From a virus, in IMG/VR virus record IMGVR_UViG_3300017765_000092, positions 1 to 20,627 of that record: a DNA stretch of 20,627 nt. The stretch is one strand, 5' to 3'. The notes beneath the pieces are model-generated. The model was not told where the DNA came from, did no database searches, and worked only from the letters and a program-made list of their open reading frames with translations. Positions 1 to 8,899 of this stretch are shown here, one piece after another (position 1 is the first letter of the stretch; each line of letters opens with the position of its first letter). Position numbers and translations under genes: made by a program.

Positions 1-2820
1 ACCTATGTAATCGTCCATCCTAAATCCACCTAGTGTATAAATTATATCTTCGTTAACTTCAAAAGTTGGTGAGAAAAATACACCTAAATCTGAATAATCA
101 AGGGGTTGTCTATCTTGGGGTGAAGTTTCAACTGAAATAAATGGGTCTAAGAAATTGTCATCAAAGGTACCGTCATCAAGTCTAACTTTATCGGATACCA
201 TTCCTGAACCTACAGTATCTGGTGTAGTTAGGTGGTGGGTTTCTTCTATAAATATTTCAGTACCATTACCTACACTAGCTAGATCACTAAATGATGTATT
301 TGGGGCTTGGTTTTGTTGACCAGTTATTATGGTTTTGTTATTTGAACCTAATGATATTCTTTGAAATAATGCTTCAAAACTTGAACTTATAGTATTACCA
401 TTATAATTAAAAGGAGATAAGGATTGAGTAACTATTGTTGATTTGGTAAGTTTTTCAGTCCATGCTCTATATTCTTGCATACTACCTGTAAAAGGAGCTA
501 TTAAACTACCAACAGTATCATTGGATCCTATAGCATTGCGGCTTCCTACATTAACTGTTGTATTCCCCGCAAAATCAGTAAAGAAATTTGGTACTTCCAT
601 ACTACAAGATAAAACATAAGTATTTTTATTAAATGTAGTATTAGTTGCAAATGCTTCAACTGTATTACCTTCTGCGGATCCACTGTTTAGTCTTACTGAT
701 AAATTCCATACTTTACCATTAAAAATAGGTCCTAATGAACTACTAAAAATAGCCTTAATTCTACCCGCCGATGAATCGGCTAATGAACCAGAAGCAATTA
801 CTAAATGAGCAAATGATGCCGAATTATTATTAGTAGTATCTAAACTTTGGGAAAGACCAATTACTATGTCATTAGTACTCCCATTGGGAGCAATCGACAT
901 TAAATCAAAAGCGGTAGTAGGACCTTTAGTTGGTAAAAATCTTACTTGTAAAGTTGAACCTGAGTCAGGGATATTAGAATCAAAAACGGCTGCATCGGCA
1001 GAGGCAGGAGTATACATCCTGCTTTCTTTTTGGTAGCTAAATGTTCTAAATCCTGTTTTATCTACTAATGGTCCACCATATTCTTTAACATGTAATACTG
1101 TTTCTGGAATACCATAACACGCAATCAATGCTTTTAGACCACGTTCAGTGCCTTTGGTTTTTAAAAGATATGATGAATTATGGTATAATCGTTTCCAAAT
1201 TTCTTTTGCAATGTCACCTTTTGGAATTGATCCTGCATTAGATGCTGATATCATAGTAAAATTACTACCGCCATCGTATTGAAAAGTAGCAGTACCATCG
1301 TCACCAATTAAGTACTCATATAGTGATGAGTTTGAAAATTGATCATATGCACTAATACCTCTTGAAGTTAACTGATTTAATACTAAATCTTTGGATATAC
1401 CATCTCTTAATCCACTGTATGCTTCGTTTAAATCTGTAATACTGTCAATATATCCCCAAATACCATCAAAGTGTTGGGCTATCATTTCAACAAATAAAAC
1501 ATATTTATCGTTTTGTGCATTATCTTTAATATGTGGTGGGATAGTGTTAACTAAACTATATTGGTTACACTCATCATATTTAGAGGCACTATGCATTTGC
1601 CCCCCACTATAGGTTTCGAGGTTACTATCTATTAAAGTACCAAACCATGAATTAGCAGCGGCCGATTCCGTTTTAGCATTAATAAATGGTCTAGTAGGAC
1701 CTGTACCTTCTTTAGGCCAAGCAAATGTTCCTGATTCATAGTAAAGATATCTTTCATAGTTATCAAAACCTTGGATTAGTTTATTTTCTTTATTCCTAAA
1801 AATATTGATATTATCAATTACAAATTTAGATTCACTTACACTACCCGTAACATTATTTAAATTAGCTATAGAACTAGAATACGATTGTAATAATCCTAAT
1901 TTATATTTAAAGTTTTTTAACCTTTCAGCAGCTGAACTAAAGTGTACAAAGTTTTCAAAATGGTATCCTGAAGGAGTATCTGTGTTATCATATTCTAAAT
2001 CAATATAAACACCACTACCACTCATTAAGTTTTGAATATTATTAAAGCTTGATGAAGCAACACCACTACCTAATATTTGATCAAATGTTTTATAACCACT
2101 AGGTACAGTGAATATATCGTCTGTACTAATGTTAAAATTAGGAGATCCAATATCAATTCCTGTATCCTGAATGGCTTTATTAGTACCTGATAATTCAATA
2201 GTAACCTCTAAGGGGTTAATTATTTCTTCATAAATTTTAGGAGTATCACCTACACTAATACCAAAAGGAAGTGGATTATAGAGTTTAATTAACCCTGTAT
2301 TATTTCTATCTAATGCAACATTAACAGTTAAGGCTGAGGATCTACCAAAAGATAAATTAATATCTTTAATAAAAGCAGAACTTAAAATAGCATTGCCTAA
2401 TGAAGTAATTTCTGTTCTAAAAGCATTTTGGGATAATCCATTAGGGGTTACTCTGATTTCCTTTCTAGAGGGAGAAATTTCCGAGATTGAAAAAGGTTTA
2501 GAGTTATTAGTTACTTTTCTTTGAAAAGAAAATTCCATAACATAAGTACCATTAGTATACCCATAATCTCTTAAAACTTCTTCATAATCTATGTCAATAG
2601 AAGTAATTTTTGAAGTGCCTTTAGTACCACCCTCGTCGTTATAAGTTTTATATTCCCTAAACGATTGATCAGTCATAAGTAATTTACCCTGTGTATCAAA
2701 TATATTTAATACAATTGAATCATTTCCTTGACCAAAACTCCTCCTTAGTAATTTACTAGGGATTTGTTCTAGATCACCTGATTTAATGGTTTCAACTGTT
2801 TGTGTTCCTAGTATTGCCAT
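1..2820 (-). CDS. Large baseplate wedge-like protein (gp7/P2 gpI-like), LamG-like domain, C-terminus cut by window edge
   Basis: The frame is open from the ATG at 2820 to position 1 with no stop: 940 codons, C-terminus missing. Around residue 565 is the sequence KGTERGLKALIACYGIPE. This matches the KGT...L...G pattern found in the P2 gpI / T4 gp7 group of baseplate proteins, which lie at the inner edge of the wedge. Residues of about 610-800 look like a LamG / concanavalin-type jellyroll, closing with FTGSMQEYRAWTEKL. The order gp25-like, gp6-like, then this gene fits the conserved gp25-gp6-gp7 (P2 W-J-I) wedge core, and T4 gp7 is of comparable size (about 1030 residues). The start lies 8 nt after the upstream stop. 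I am confident it is a large virion protein, fairly confident of a baseplate role, and less sure of strict gp7 homology. The LamG-like part could bind glycans on the host or simply be structural. Confidence 0.72.
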   Translation of the reverse strand, partial: MAILGTQTVETIKSGDLEQIPSKLLRRSFGQGNDSIVLNIFDTQGKLLMTDQSFREYKTYNDEGGTKGTSKITSIDIDYEEVLRDYGYTNGTYVMEFSFQRKVTNNSKPFSISEISPSRKEIRVTPNGLSQNAFRTEITSLGNAILSSAFIKDINLSFGRSSALTVNVALDRNNTGLIKLYNPLPFGISVGDTPKIYEEIINPLEVTIELSGTNKAIQDTGIDIGSPNFNISTDDIFTVPSGYKTFDQILGSGVASSSFNNIQNLMSGSGVYIDLEYDNTDTPSGYHFENFVHFSSAAERLKNFKYKLGLLQSYSSSIANLNNVTGSVSESKFVIDNINIFRNKENKLIQGFDNYERYLYYESGTFAWPKEGTGPTRPFINAKTESAAANSWFGTLIDSNLETYSGGQMHSASKYDECNQYSLVNTIPPHIKDNAQNDKYVLFVEMIAQHFDGIWGYIDSITDLNEAYSGLRDGISKDLVLNQLTSRGISAYDQFSNSSLYEYLIGDDGTATFQYDGGSNFTMISASNAGSIPKGDIAKEIWKRLYHNSSYLLKTKGTERGLKALIACYGIPETVLHVKEYGGPLVDKTGFRTFSYQKESRMYTPASADAAVFDSNIPDSGSTLQVRFLPTKGPTTAFDLMSIAPNGSTNDIVIGLSQSLDTTNNNSASFAHLVIASGSLADSSAGRIKAIFSSSLGPIFNGKVWNLSVRLNSGSAEGNTVEAFATNTTFNKNTYVLSCSMEVPNFFTDFAGNTTVNVGSRNAIGSNDTVGSLIAPFTGSMQEYRAWTEKLTKSTIVTQSLSPFNYNGNTISSSFEALFQRISLGSNNKTIITGQQNQAPNTSFSDLASVGNGTEIFIEETHHLTTPDTVGSGMVSDKVRLDDGTFDDNFLDPFISVETSPQDRQPLDYSDLGVFFSPTFEVNEDIIYTLGGFRMDDYIG

Positions 2821-2828
2821 GATCTAAT

Positions 2829-3674
2829 TTATATTCTCCATCCATTTCCTGCTGCTATGCTGCTTCTAGTGGCACTAATTAAGTCTCTTAAATCATCTTT
2901 AACTTTACCTTCAGCACGTTTTTGTATAGCAGCATTCCACTCATTATAACTTCTTTTATTAGTATTATTGTTTTCTTTTTCTTTAGCTTGCCTTAAATCT
3001 TTTTCGTTTTTATTTTTACTTTTACGGAGTTGACCATTAGCCGCCATAGTATTAAGATTTATTTTTAGTTTGCTGTATTCTAATTGTGGATTATTAATAT
3101 AATCTGAGCCATATGTTGCTTCATAAGCAGCTTGGGCAGCTGCAGCGTTGGCTTCTGCTTGAGCTGCCTCGGCATCTGCTTGGGCGTCATCAGCAGCTTG
3201 TTGAGCTATTAAATTATCTAATCTAGTTTCGGCTTCACTTTGTGCAAGTAAAGCAGCTTCTAATTCAGTAGCTTGTGCATCTACGAGGCCTTGCAAAGGA
3301 TTTTCATAATCATTTATATAATCTAAACTAGTTTGAATTATAGTAGAATGCGAATTTTCTCCAGTTTTGGGGATATCAAAAAACATTTCATTATATAAAT
3401 CAAAAAATTCTTCAACACTAATACTTACTTGGTTAGCTGTTAATTCATTAAATTCAGTATCTATCTTAGTTTCAAAAGAAACTTTACTATTTATAGTTTT
3501 ATTAAATACTATATCACCTGTGTATTTATCAGGAATAGGGTTTTCTTCATCTACAATAGGAGGAGGAACAAAACGTTTAGGTTTAGGTTTTTTAGAAGTC
3601 CTACGTTTACTAAAGCCCTTTTGATCTTTAGCTATAGTTTTGCTAAATTTTTTATTTGAATAAGATATAGCCAT
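2829..3674 (-). CDS. Structural protein of unknown function with Ala-rich coiled coil
   Basis: This is a 281-residue protein starting in a TAATG overlap with the stop of the gene before it. Residues 1-40 are basic and Pro-rich (KKPKPKRFVPPP). Residues of about 135-195 form a long Ala/Gln/Glu/Asp-rich heptad-like stretch (for example AQADAEAAQAEANAAAA), which predicts an extended helix or coiled coil. The C-terminal third is basic and charged. The Ala-rich stretch is noticeably richer in GC than the surrounding DNA because of its GCN codons. I do not recognise the family. Its place between the gp6-like gene and the giant gp7-like gene points to a baseplate or tail-fibre-linked role, which is inference from position only. 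Confidence 0.7.
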   Translation of the reverse strand: MAISYSNKKFSKTIAKDQKGFSKRRTSKKPKPKRFVPPPIVDEENPIPDKYTGDIVFNKTINSKVSFETKIDTEFNELTANQVSISVEEFFDLYNEMFFDIPKTGENSHSTIIQTSLDYINDYENPLQGLVDAQATELEAALLAQSEAETRLDNLIAQQAADDAQADAEAAQAEANAAAAQAAYEATYGSDYINNPQLEYSKLKINLNTMAANGQLRKSKNKNEKDLRQAKEKENNNTNKRSYNEWNAAIQKRAEGKVKDDLRDLISATRSSIAAGNGWRI

Positions 3675-4843
3675 TATGATTTAACTACTTTAAAGTAATA
3701 ATTTTCGTCATATACCCTTATACCATCATTATTTTCATGTTTAAATAATAATTTATAGTATCTTTCTTCTTGTAACCCATTCATATACATTTTAAAATAC
3801 ATACCTTCGGAATCAGCACTTAGTTTAGTATTTTCATCAAAAGGAATAACTGTTTCTTCAGTGGCGTAATCAACTAAAGAATAAAATGATCTACTAGTAA
3901 AATAATTTACATCTAAATAATTTGAAGTAGTTGTAAATTTACGTGTAGTGTATAATTCTCTAACATTTAATCTAAATGTTGGTTCTTCTATAGTTCTATA
4001 TTTTTCTTTATTGTTTCTTAAAGTAATATAACATTCTCCTGTCTTTTTGATTTTGTCATCGGTAGCAAAAGTAGTATCATAATTTGAATCATCCCACGCA
4101 AAATCTAGGTGTGAGGGATATATAGTATGAGTATCCATAGAGAAGAAATTTAATTCTCCCTCATCTCTATCTGTAAATTCTTGTGATCCAGAACGTTTAA
4201 TTATAAATCCATTATTAGGGATGCCACCTTGGGTATAAGAAAATCCATTATAAGCACTATTATAGTGTTTTTTAACCGGATCAGTTATATCTAATGATAA
4301 ATCTATATTATCGTTAAATCCATATTTTTTTGTTACTTCAAATCCGTCACCAAAATACCAAACTCCTCCACCGGGGGCTTCGTTAGTAAAACTAGCAGTA
4401 GAAACATTTGGTACTAAACTACCAGTACTCCAAAGCGTACCAAAAGTATTTGAGTAAGAATCATCACTACCATCTCTAAATTTCCATGAAGCACCGTTTG
4501 TAGTTTGAGGAGTATTTGCTATTCTACCTGTACCATTAACCCATGATTCTGATAAAGGATATATTTCTATATGTTGGTCTGTGGCTAATTCTCTATGTTC
4601 AGTTTGGAATAATTTTAAAGTAGAAGACCATTCAGTGCTATTTCCTATAGTATTATTAACTAAATCTGTGATTTGTTCTTGGTTAAATTGGATTAAAAAC
4701 CTACTAGGGTAATAATTAGAATCAGTAAAAGATTCTTTATCTCTTAATGTTAATATTTCGTCTATCCCTGTGTTTAGAGATTGGTTAGTAGGATGCGAAT
4801 ATATAGTTGCATCTTTTTCTGGAAAAATAAAATAATGTGGCAT
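3674..4843 (-). CDS. Baseplate-region structural protein, DNRLRE-like beta-sandwich N-terminus
   Basis: This 389-residue protein lies between the gp6-like gene (4 nt upstream) and the coiled-coil gene (1-nt overlap). The first 90 residues read DATIYSHPTNQSLNTGIDEIL, then RFLIQFNQ, then a strand containing STLKLFQTEHREL. This order resembles the DNRLRE-type beta-sandwich (D-A-x-I-Y...N-x-G...L.L..R..S..LI.F......A.L.L), a domain often seen in secreted or surface proteins. The rest is rich in Tyr, Asp and Ser and probably beta-structured, with a C-terminal strand YYFKVVKS. There is no signal peptide, so it is probably a virion component and not exported. The DNRLRE resemblance is by eye, and the exact structural role (wedge, fibre attachment or decoration) is unknown. 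Confidence 0.68.
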   Translation of the reverse strand: MPHYFIFPEKDATIYSHPTNQSLNTGIDEILTLRDKESFTDSNYYPSRFLIQFNQEQITDLVNNTIGNSTEWSSTLKLFQTEHRELATDQHIEIYPLSESWVNGTGRIANTPQTTNGASWKFRDGSDDSYSNTFGTLWSTGSLVPNVSTASFTNEAPGGGVWYFGDGFEVTKKYGFNDNIDLSLDITDPVKKHYNSAYNGFSYTQGGIPNNGFIIKRSGSQEFTDRDEGELNFFSMDTHTIYPSHLDFAWDDSNYDTTFATDDKIKKTGECYITLRNNKEKYRTIEEPTFRLNVRELYTTRKFTTTSNYLDVNYFTSRSFYSLVDYATEETVIPFDENTKLSADSEGMYFKMYMNGLQEERYYKLLFKHENNDGIRVYDENYYFKVVKS

Positions 4844-4847
4844 GATA

Positions 4848-6725
4848 TTATTTAGTTACTCTACCGATTATGTCAGTATTAGGGTATTTTAATTCAAAAA
4901 TTGATGGATCTACTGGGGGGTATATTATTCCTTTACGTCTAGCTGCTTCAAAATTATATTTAAATTGAGAATAATTACCACCATATTTGTTTATAAATTC
5001 TATTCTACTAACATTTTGAACTCCCTCAACATTAAATAAAACATTAGAGGCATCACCTTCTATTATAGGTTGATTGATTTGTTGGTTATCTATATTGAAT
5101 GTTCGTTTTAAAGCATTAACACATCTAAATAATACTTGATCATTATTAAATCCCGCTCTAACGGTAACATCAAATTCTATTTGGAAATTTAATACAGATG
5201 CGTTTTTAATATTAATAGAATCTGTTAACATTCTGTATTGTTCTAAATAAGTTGCTAGATTAAATTTAGCTGTATTAGGTAATTCGACTAATTGGCGGTT
5301 TATATCATATCCTAACACGTATAAATTAAGGGCATTAGGATTAGTAATACGTTTATTGGTTTCAAGAGATATTTGATTATCTTGCGCTATATACGCTTTA
5401 GCAATATTACCAAATTTAGGGGGCATAGATAAAGTTCTAAAAATATAGTCTTCTTTAGTTACAGTACGTTTTTGAGCAGCAAACTGAGCCATAGTATTTA
5501 AACGAATATCTTGTGCAGAATCACCAGGCCCCCCTCCTAATGCAGGAGTAGGATTATTACAAGAAAGACTATTTTTAGCATCGGTGAATAAACCTGAATC
5601 TAAACCTCCTTTTCGGGATGTAATAGTTACATCACCTATTCTATTAATTACATTAGCTTTAACGTTAGCTGATAACCCACCTCCTACTAAATACCTTATA
5701 GTTAATGTAGTATTAGAAGGGGCTTCTCCATAAGCCTTTGTAAATAAAAAGTTTGAAGGATCATATGCTCTATCTAGTAATGACCTACCATCACTAATTC
5801 CTAGCCCAATATTATCTGGGTTAGGTATAATAGTAGTATCATCACCTCCAGTAGATCCTGCCCCAAAATGGATTTCTAATTTTTTATTTGATCTAAATCT
5901 AGTAATAAATCTTTTAGATACTTTTTTAGTTCTTAATAAATAAGGAACTTGATTATTATATTGTGGTAAGTCAGGATCATTAGCTTCATCATTAGTAACT
6001 TCATCAAATATAGTTTCTTGAGCTAAATAAGGCACTTCAGTCCAGGTATTACCTTCACTATCAGTGATAGATTCTATTCTAATAATATTAGAATCATCTA
6101 ATGATAATGTTTTAAATCTTTCAGCACCCCCTATATCAAAGGTAGCTGTTTTGATTTCAGCACTAATAGCTTTAACGGTTTTCTTTAGTAAGAAAAAGTC
6201 AGGTTGGGTACTCCCGGGTTTTATTGTATAAACTGTTTGTTCTGTAGGATCTGCAGATGATGAAAAAGCAAAGTCTACAGAATCTTGGATTAAATATCTG
6301 GTAGTTAAACCATTATTAGGTTGGAAATTGGAATTTTTTTCTACTTTAAAGGCATAATCCAAATCAGCATCACCCTCGCTGTTTGCGGGGACTTGTTGAA
6401 ATAATTCTAAGTCAACTACTGCGGGTGTTGTTACAGTAGGTATATATCCTAAGTTATAGGCTAAAGCATATAAATTTTCTCTTTCTTGAGCGTATTGTAA
6501 AAATACTTCTTGAATTTGAGCATCTGTATAAAATGAAAGTACATCACCTACATAAGATGCCATTTCAATAAACATAGTACCGGGGCTGCCCTCAGTAAAA
6601 TCATTTAATAGGTCCGGGTAATATACCTCGGCCATGTTAATTAAGGCATTTTTAAAGTCACTAAAGTCTTTATCTAAATACCTTACAGGTTTTCTATTGT
6701 TATTAGCTGAAGAATAAGTAGCCAT
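4848..6725 (-). CDS. gp6: Baseplate wedge protein, gp6 / P2 gpJ-like
   Basis: This 625-residue protein begins in a TAATG overlap with the stop of the gp25-like gene. The N-terminus has the gp6/baseplate-J pattern: RYLDKDFSDFKNALINMAE, then YYPDLLNDFTEGSPGTMFIEM, ASYVGDVLSFYTD, and a helix with QERENLYALAYNLGY followed by a strand. T4 gp6 has a similar length (660 residues). In the family this protein dimerises to form the inner ring of the baseplate wedge and passes the sheath contraction signal. Other visible stretches are a mid-domain with RTKKVSKRFITRFRSNKKLEIHFG and a C-terminal region ending YPNTDIIGRVTK. Adjacent gp25-like and gp7-like genes support the assignment. Nothing looks truncated. 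Confidence 0.9.
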   Translation of the reverse strand: MATYSSANNNRKPVRYLDKDFSDFKNALINMAEVYYPDLLNDFTEGSPGTMFIEMASYVGDVLSFYTDAQIQEVFLQYAQERENLYALAYNLGYIPTVTTPAVVDLELFQQVPANSEGDADLDYAFKVEKNSNFQPNNGLTTRYLIQDSVDFAFSSSADPTEQTVYTIKPGSTQPDFFLLKKTVKAISAEIKTATFDIGGAERFKTLSLDDSNIIRIESITDSEGNTWTEVPYLAQETIFDEVTNDEANDPDLPQYNNQVPYLLRTKKVSKRFITRFRSNKKLEIHFGAGSTGGDDTTIIPNPDNIGLGISDGRSLLDRAYDPSNFLFTKAYGEAPSNTTLTIRYLVGGGLSANVKANVINRIGDVTITSRKGGLDSGLFTDAKNSLSCNNPTPALGGGPGDSAQDIRLNTMAQFAAQKRTVTKEDYIFRTLSMPPKFGNIAKAYIAQDNQISLETNKRITNPNALNLYVLGYDINRQLVELPNTAKFNLATYLEQYRMLTDSINIKNASVLNFQIEFDVTVRAGFNNDQVLFRCVNALKRTFNIDNQQINQPIIEGDASNVLFNVEGVQNVSRIEFINKYGGNYSQFKYNFEAARRKGIIYPPVDPSIFELKYPNTDIIGRVTK

Positions 6726-7168
6726 TAGTTATAATTTTCAAAGTTATCGTTAGTAAAACTTAAATTTATAGAATCTTCTTCATCATTATTAACTAAACTA
6801 TAATTTACGGTAACAAATAAAGTATGGCCTTGGGGACCTCCATCTCTTAAAAAAATATTTTCTATTTTTATCTCGGGGACATACTGTTCTACTTGGGGGG
6901 TAACTATATCTCTTAGTTCATCTCCTGCTATAGGGGTATTTTGTTGAAAAAGTCTATTTTTTAAACCTGCTCCAAATAAAGGTTGATTTATTCTTTCTCC
7001 TGGAGAAGTTAATAATACATTAATTAATTTAGAACGAGCATGTTCTTTAGTAGTAAAATCTAAATCAAATATACCTACTTTATTAAAAGGTAGGTGAATG
7101 CCTACTGCTGATCTTTCACTAACATCAATTGGATCTATATTAATATTTTTACGTGGTTTTATAGCCAT
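6725..7168 (-). CDS. gp25: Baseplate wedge / sheath initiator protein, gp25-like (GPW_gp25 family)
   Basis: This 147-residue protein starts in a TGATG overlap with the preceding stop. It carries the gp25/GpW hallmark: a helix with ARSKLINVLLTSPGER, then INQPLFGAGLKNRLFQQN, then a helix DIVTPQVEQYVPEI leading to beta strands (KIENIFLRDG). In the family, the Glu-Arg of the PGER turn is highly conserved and gp25 links the baseplate wedge to the first ring of sheath subunits. T4 gp25 is about 132 residues, so the size fits. Together with the gp6-like gene directly downstream it firmly identifies a contractile tail. Confidence 0.92.
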   Translation of the reverse strand: MAIKPRKNINIDPIDVSERSAVGIHLPFNKVGIFDLDFTTKEHARSKLINVLLTSPGERINQPLFGAGLKNRLFQQNTPIAGDELRDIVTPQVEQYVPEIKIENIFLRDGGPQGHTLFVTVNYSLVNNDEEDSINLSFTNDNFENYN

Positions 7169-7536
7169 CAGGGTCTAAAAGCTTTCTTTTTATCTATAGC
7201 ACTCATTATTTCACTATAATCTTTATTGATGAATTGATTTACAGGATCATTAGAAGCAAATGTTTGTTCAGGAGTTGGTGATACAGCTGTTTCAGATAGG
7301 AGTGTGTTAAGAGTATTATTACCCGTATTAAAATTAGGTGGGGGCATTTGTTCTCTTAATTTTGCTCTAAAGTTTTCAGCTTCTTGAGGGTTAGACTGGG
7401 ATTCAACAACGCGTTGTTGGGGTTGAATAGAAGGGGTTAATTCTTCTTTTAGTAATGCAATTTCACGCCTTAAGGCATGGTCAATTTCCTCACGCACAAC
7501 TTTTCTAATAATTTTTTCAAATGAACTTAATTTCAT
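7168..7536 (-). CDS. Small hypothetical phage protein upstream of the baseplate wedge genes
   Basis: This is a 122-residue protein of unknown family. Residues 1-33 form a charged amphipathic helix (MKLSSFEKIIRKVVREEIDH), followed by Pro/Gln-rich, probably disordered sequence (residues 34-75) and a Thr/Ser-rich tail ending in a short helix with DKKKAFRP. It has no signal peptide or membrane segment. It is preceded by a 31-nt intergenic gap, one of few in this tightly packed region, and its ATG has an A-rich leader with a shared ATATTTATT element 14 nt upstream. Translation runs into the gp25-like gene by a 1-nt overlap. The function cannot be assigned; the position suggests a tail assembly or baseplate accessory role. 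Confidence 0.65.
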   Translation of the reverse strand: MKLSSFEKIIRKVVREEIDHALRREIALLKEELTPSIQPQQRVVESQSNPQEAENFRAKLREQMPPPNFNTGNNTLNTLLSETAVSPTPEQTFASNDPVNQFINKDYSEIMSAIDKKKAFRP

Positions 7537-7567
7537 TATTATTGGTTTTTAATAAATATTAACTAGT
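7537..7567 (-). promoter_or_regulatory. Intergenic leader with ATATTTATT element, candidate late promoter or leader
   Basis: This 31-nt gap precedes the ATG at 7536. On the minus strand ATATTTATT occupies 7559-7551 and is followed by a 14-nt A-rich leader (AAAAACCAATAATA). The same element at the same 14-nt spacing occurs before the gene starting at 15468. It could be a promoter for the late sigma factor or an AT-rich translation leader. The evidence is two copies and position only. Confidence 0.3.
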
Positions 7568-8470
7568 TTAATTTATTGGTTCTTCTATAATACCTGCTTC
7601 ACGTAATTCAGAGCCGGGACCTTTATCTCTTACCTCATAATATATTTTTCTAGTAGGGATAATTAATTTTTCTACAACATCTGATAAGTTATCAGGATTA
7701 GATAAATAGTCTTCTAAAGTAGTTCCTGTTAATACAGATGATGTACTGGTTTCTCCACTACCATCACCTGTAGTAGTGTCTTGTAATTCAGGCATGGTGC
7801 TTGATGCTTGGATTAATGAATTACCCCAAAGTTTATTAATTTGATCTAAAATTAGTTGAAGTTTGTCTATACTAATTTGGATATTTTGAATACCTAAATC
7901 TAAAGGTTTAATTAAAACACTAGTTTCTTTTTCAAAATATTCTGCAGATTTATCTAAACTGCGTACCCCATTTTCAAAGTTTTTAATAGCATTTTTAACG
8001 GCATCTTTAAGTTCACCTGCTTTATCTATTACAGTACCACTTACTACAGGAGTAACTTGTGAAGCTAATGCACCATCAATAAGAAAGGGTAAACCTTTAA
8101 AAATAAGTAATAGTCCCCCAAATAAAGAATCATCAGGTAATACATTTTCGTTAAAATAATTAAATTTATCATTAACGTCTGTTAGTTTAAATTTAATAGA
8201 TTCTAGTTCTTCTTTTGATCTAGTTAATTTATTTATAGCTTTTTCTAATAACCTTTTAGTTTTTTTATATAGATTTTGGGCTTTTTTAGCTTCTTTAGGG
8301 TCATTTAATTGAAAGCTACTAATCTTTGCTTTAAAATCAGCTGGTGAAGGGATATCAATATCAAAATTTTCTTGGGCTCTTTTTTTAGATATTGCTAAAA
8401 TTTGATCTTTAGCATCAGATAATTGAAAAGAAGCACGATTTAATATACTATTTAATATACCGTTAATCAT
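7568..8470 (-). CDS. Coiled-coil structural protein of unknown function
   Basis: This 300-residue protein starts at an ATGA overlap with the stop of the spike-like gene. Residues 45-110 form a strongly charged helical stretch (for example AKKAQNLYKKTKRLLEKAI) that predicts a coiled coil. A hydrophobic stretch follows at about residues 115-145 (FGGLLLIFKGLPFLIDGAL), then further amphipathic helices (LGIQNIQISIDKLQLILDQI) and a Ser/Thr/Gly-rich linker. The mix of coiled coil and a hydrophobic segment recalls tape-measure-like or hub proteins, but it is much shorter than a typical tape measure. Its position between spike and wedge genes suggests a baseplate hub or tail-tip component. I do not recognise a family. 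Confidence 0.66.
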   Translation of the reverse strand: MINGILNSILNRASFQLSDAKDQILAISKKRAQENFDIDIPSPADFKAKISSFQLNDPKEAKKAQNLYKKTKRLLEKAINKLTRSKEELESIKFKLTDVNDKFNYFNENVLPDDSLFGGLLLIFKGLPFLIDGALASQVTPVVSGTVIDKAGELKDAVKNAIKNFENGVRSLDKSAEYFEKETSVLIKPLDLGIQNIQISIDKLQLILDQINKLWGNSLIQASSTMPELQDTTTGDGSGETSTSSVLTGTTLEDYLSNPDNLSDVVEKLIIPTRKIYYEVRDKGPGSELREAGIIEEPIN

Positions 8471-8898
8471 TTTATAAATACTTTTTTACTATCTATATCA
8501 TCTAATCTAGATTTAACTTTAGCTAAATCTTTTAATAAAGGTTGTGGTAATACTGCATTGGTAGGACCGGGACCCATTAATCCAGAGGTTTGGGGGAACT
8601 GAATAGTGAAAAACATTTCTAACGCTCCTATTAAATCTCTTAATATTTGTTTTAATTCTTTACTCCTAACAGCAGGTATATTGACATCTTGATTATTTTC
8701 TATAGGCCCTATAAATACTTGAGAACCATTTATAAAAACATCTTTTTTACTATTAACATGAAATTCACCATCAGTTTTAAATATAAAAAGATTTTTAGCA
8801 GAAAATACGCTGTCATTTCTACCATTAAATACTAATCGATCACTGTCAATTAATATTTGTTTGCCTACAAATTCATTTTCTTGGATAAAATCAGCCAT
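8467..8898 (-). CDS. Spike-like beta-strand-repeat protein (gp5 C-terminal-like)
   Basis: This 143-residue protein starts 1 nt after the stop of the M15-containing spike gene. Residues 13-65 consist of short repeating strands with alternating hydrophobics (ILIDSDRLVFNGR, then NLFIFKTDGEFHVN, then DVFINGSQVFIGP). This pattern resembles the intertwined beta-helix of T4 gp5 and VgrG-type spikes. The remainder is helical (a stretch with LKQILRDLIGALEMFF and a C-terminal helix LAKVKSRLDDIDSKK). In T4 the beta-helix is the C-terminal part of gp5; here it seems to be a separate gene directly downstream of the gp5-like protein, which would complete the central spike. The beta-helix assignment is by pattern only. 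Confidence 0.66.
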   Translation of the reverse strand: MADFIQENEFVGKQILIDSDRLVFNGRNDSVFSAKNLFIFKTDGEFHVNSKKDVFINGSQVFIGPIENNQDVNIPAVRSKELKQILRDLIGALEMFFTIQFPQTSGLMGPGPTNAVLPQPLLKDLAKVKSRLDDIDSKKVFIK

Positions 8899-8899
8899 A

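Noticed and set aside
1391-2008. Two plus-strand open frames (1391-1612 and 1805-2008)
   Set aside because: They lie opposite the continuous 940-codon minus-strand gene, have low-complexity products without motifs, and no plus-strand gene is supported anywhere in the window.
3367-3624. Plus-strand frame of 85 residues
   Set aside because: It is the antisense of the 281-residue coiled-coil protein gene and has no start signal or family resemblance.
8471-8480. TTATAAATAC resembling a late promoter core
   Set aside because: It lies on the plus strand within the coding sequence of the spike-like gene; orientation is wrong for the local genes.
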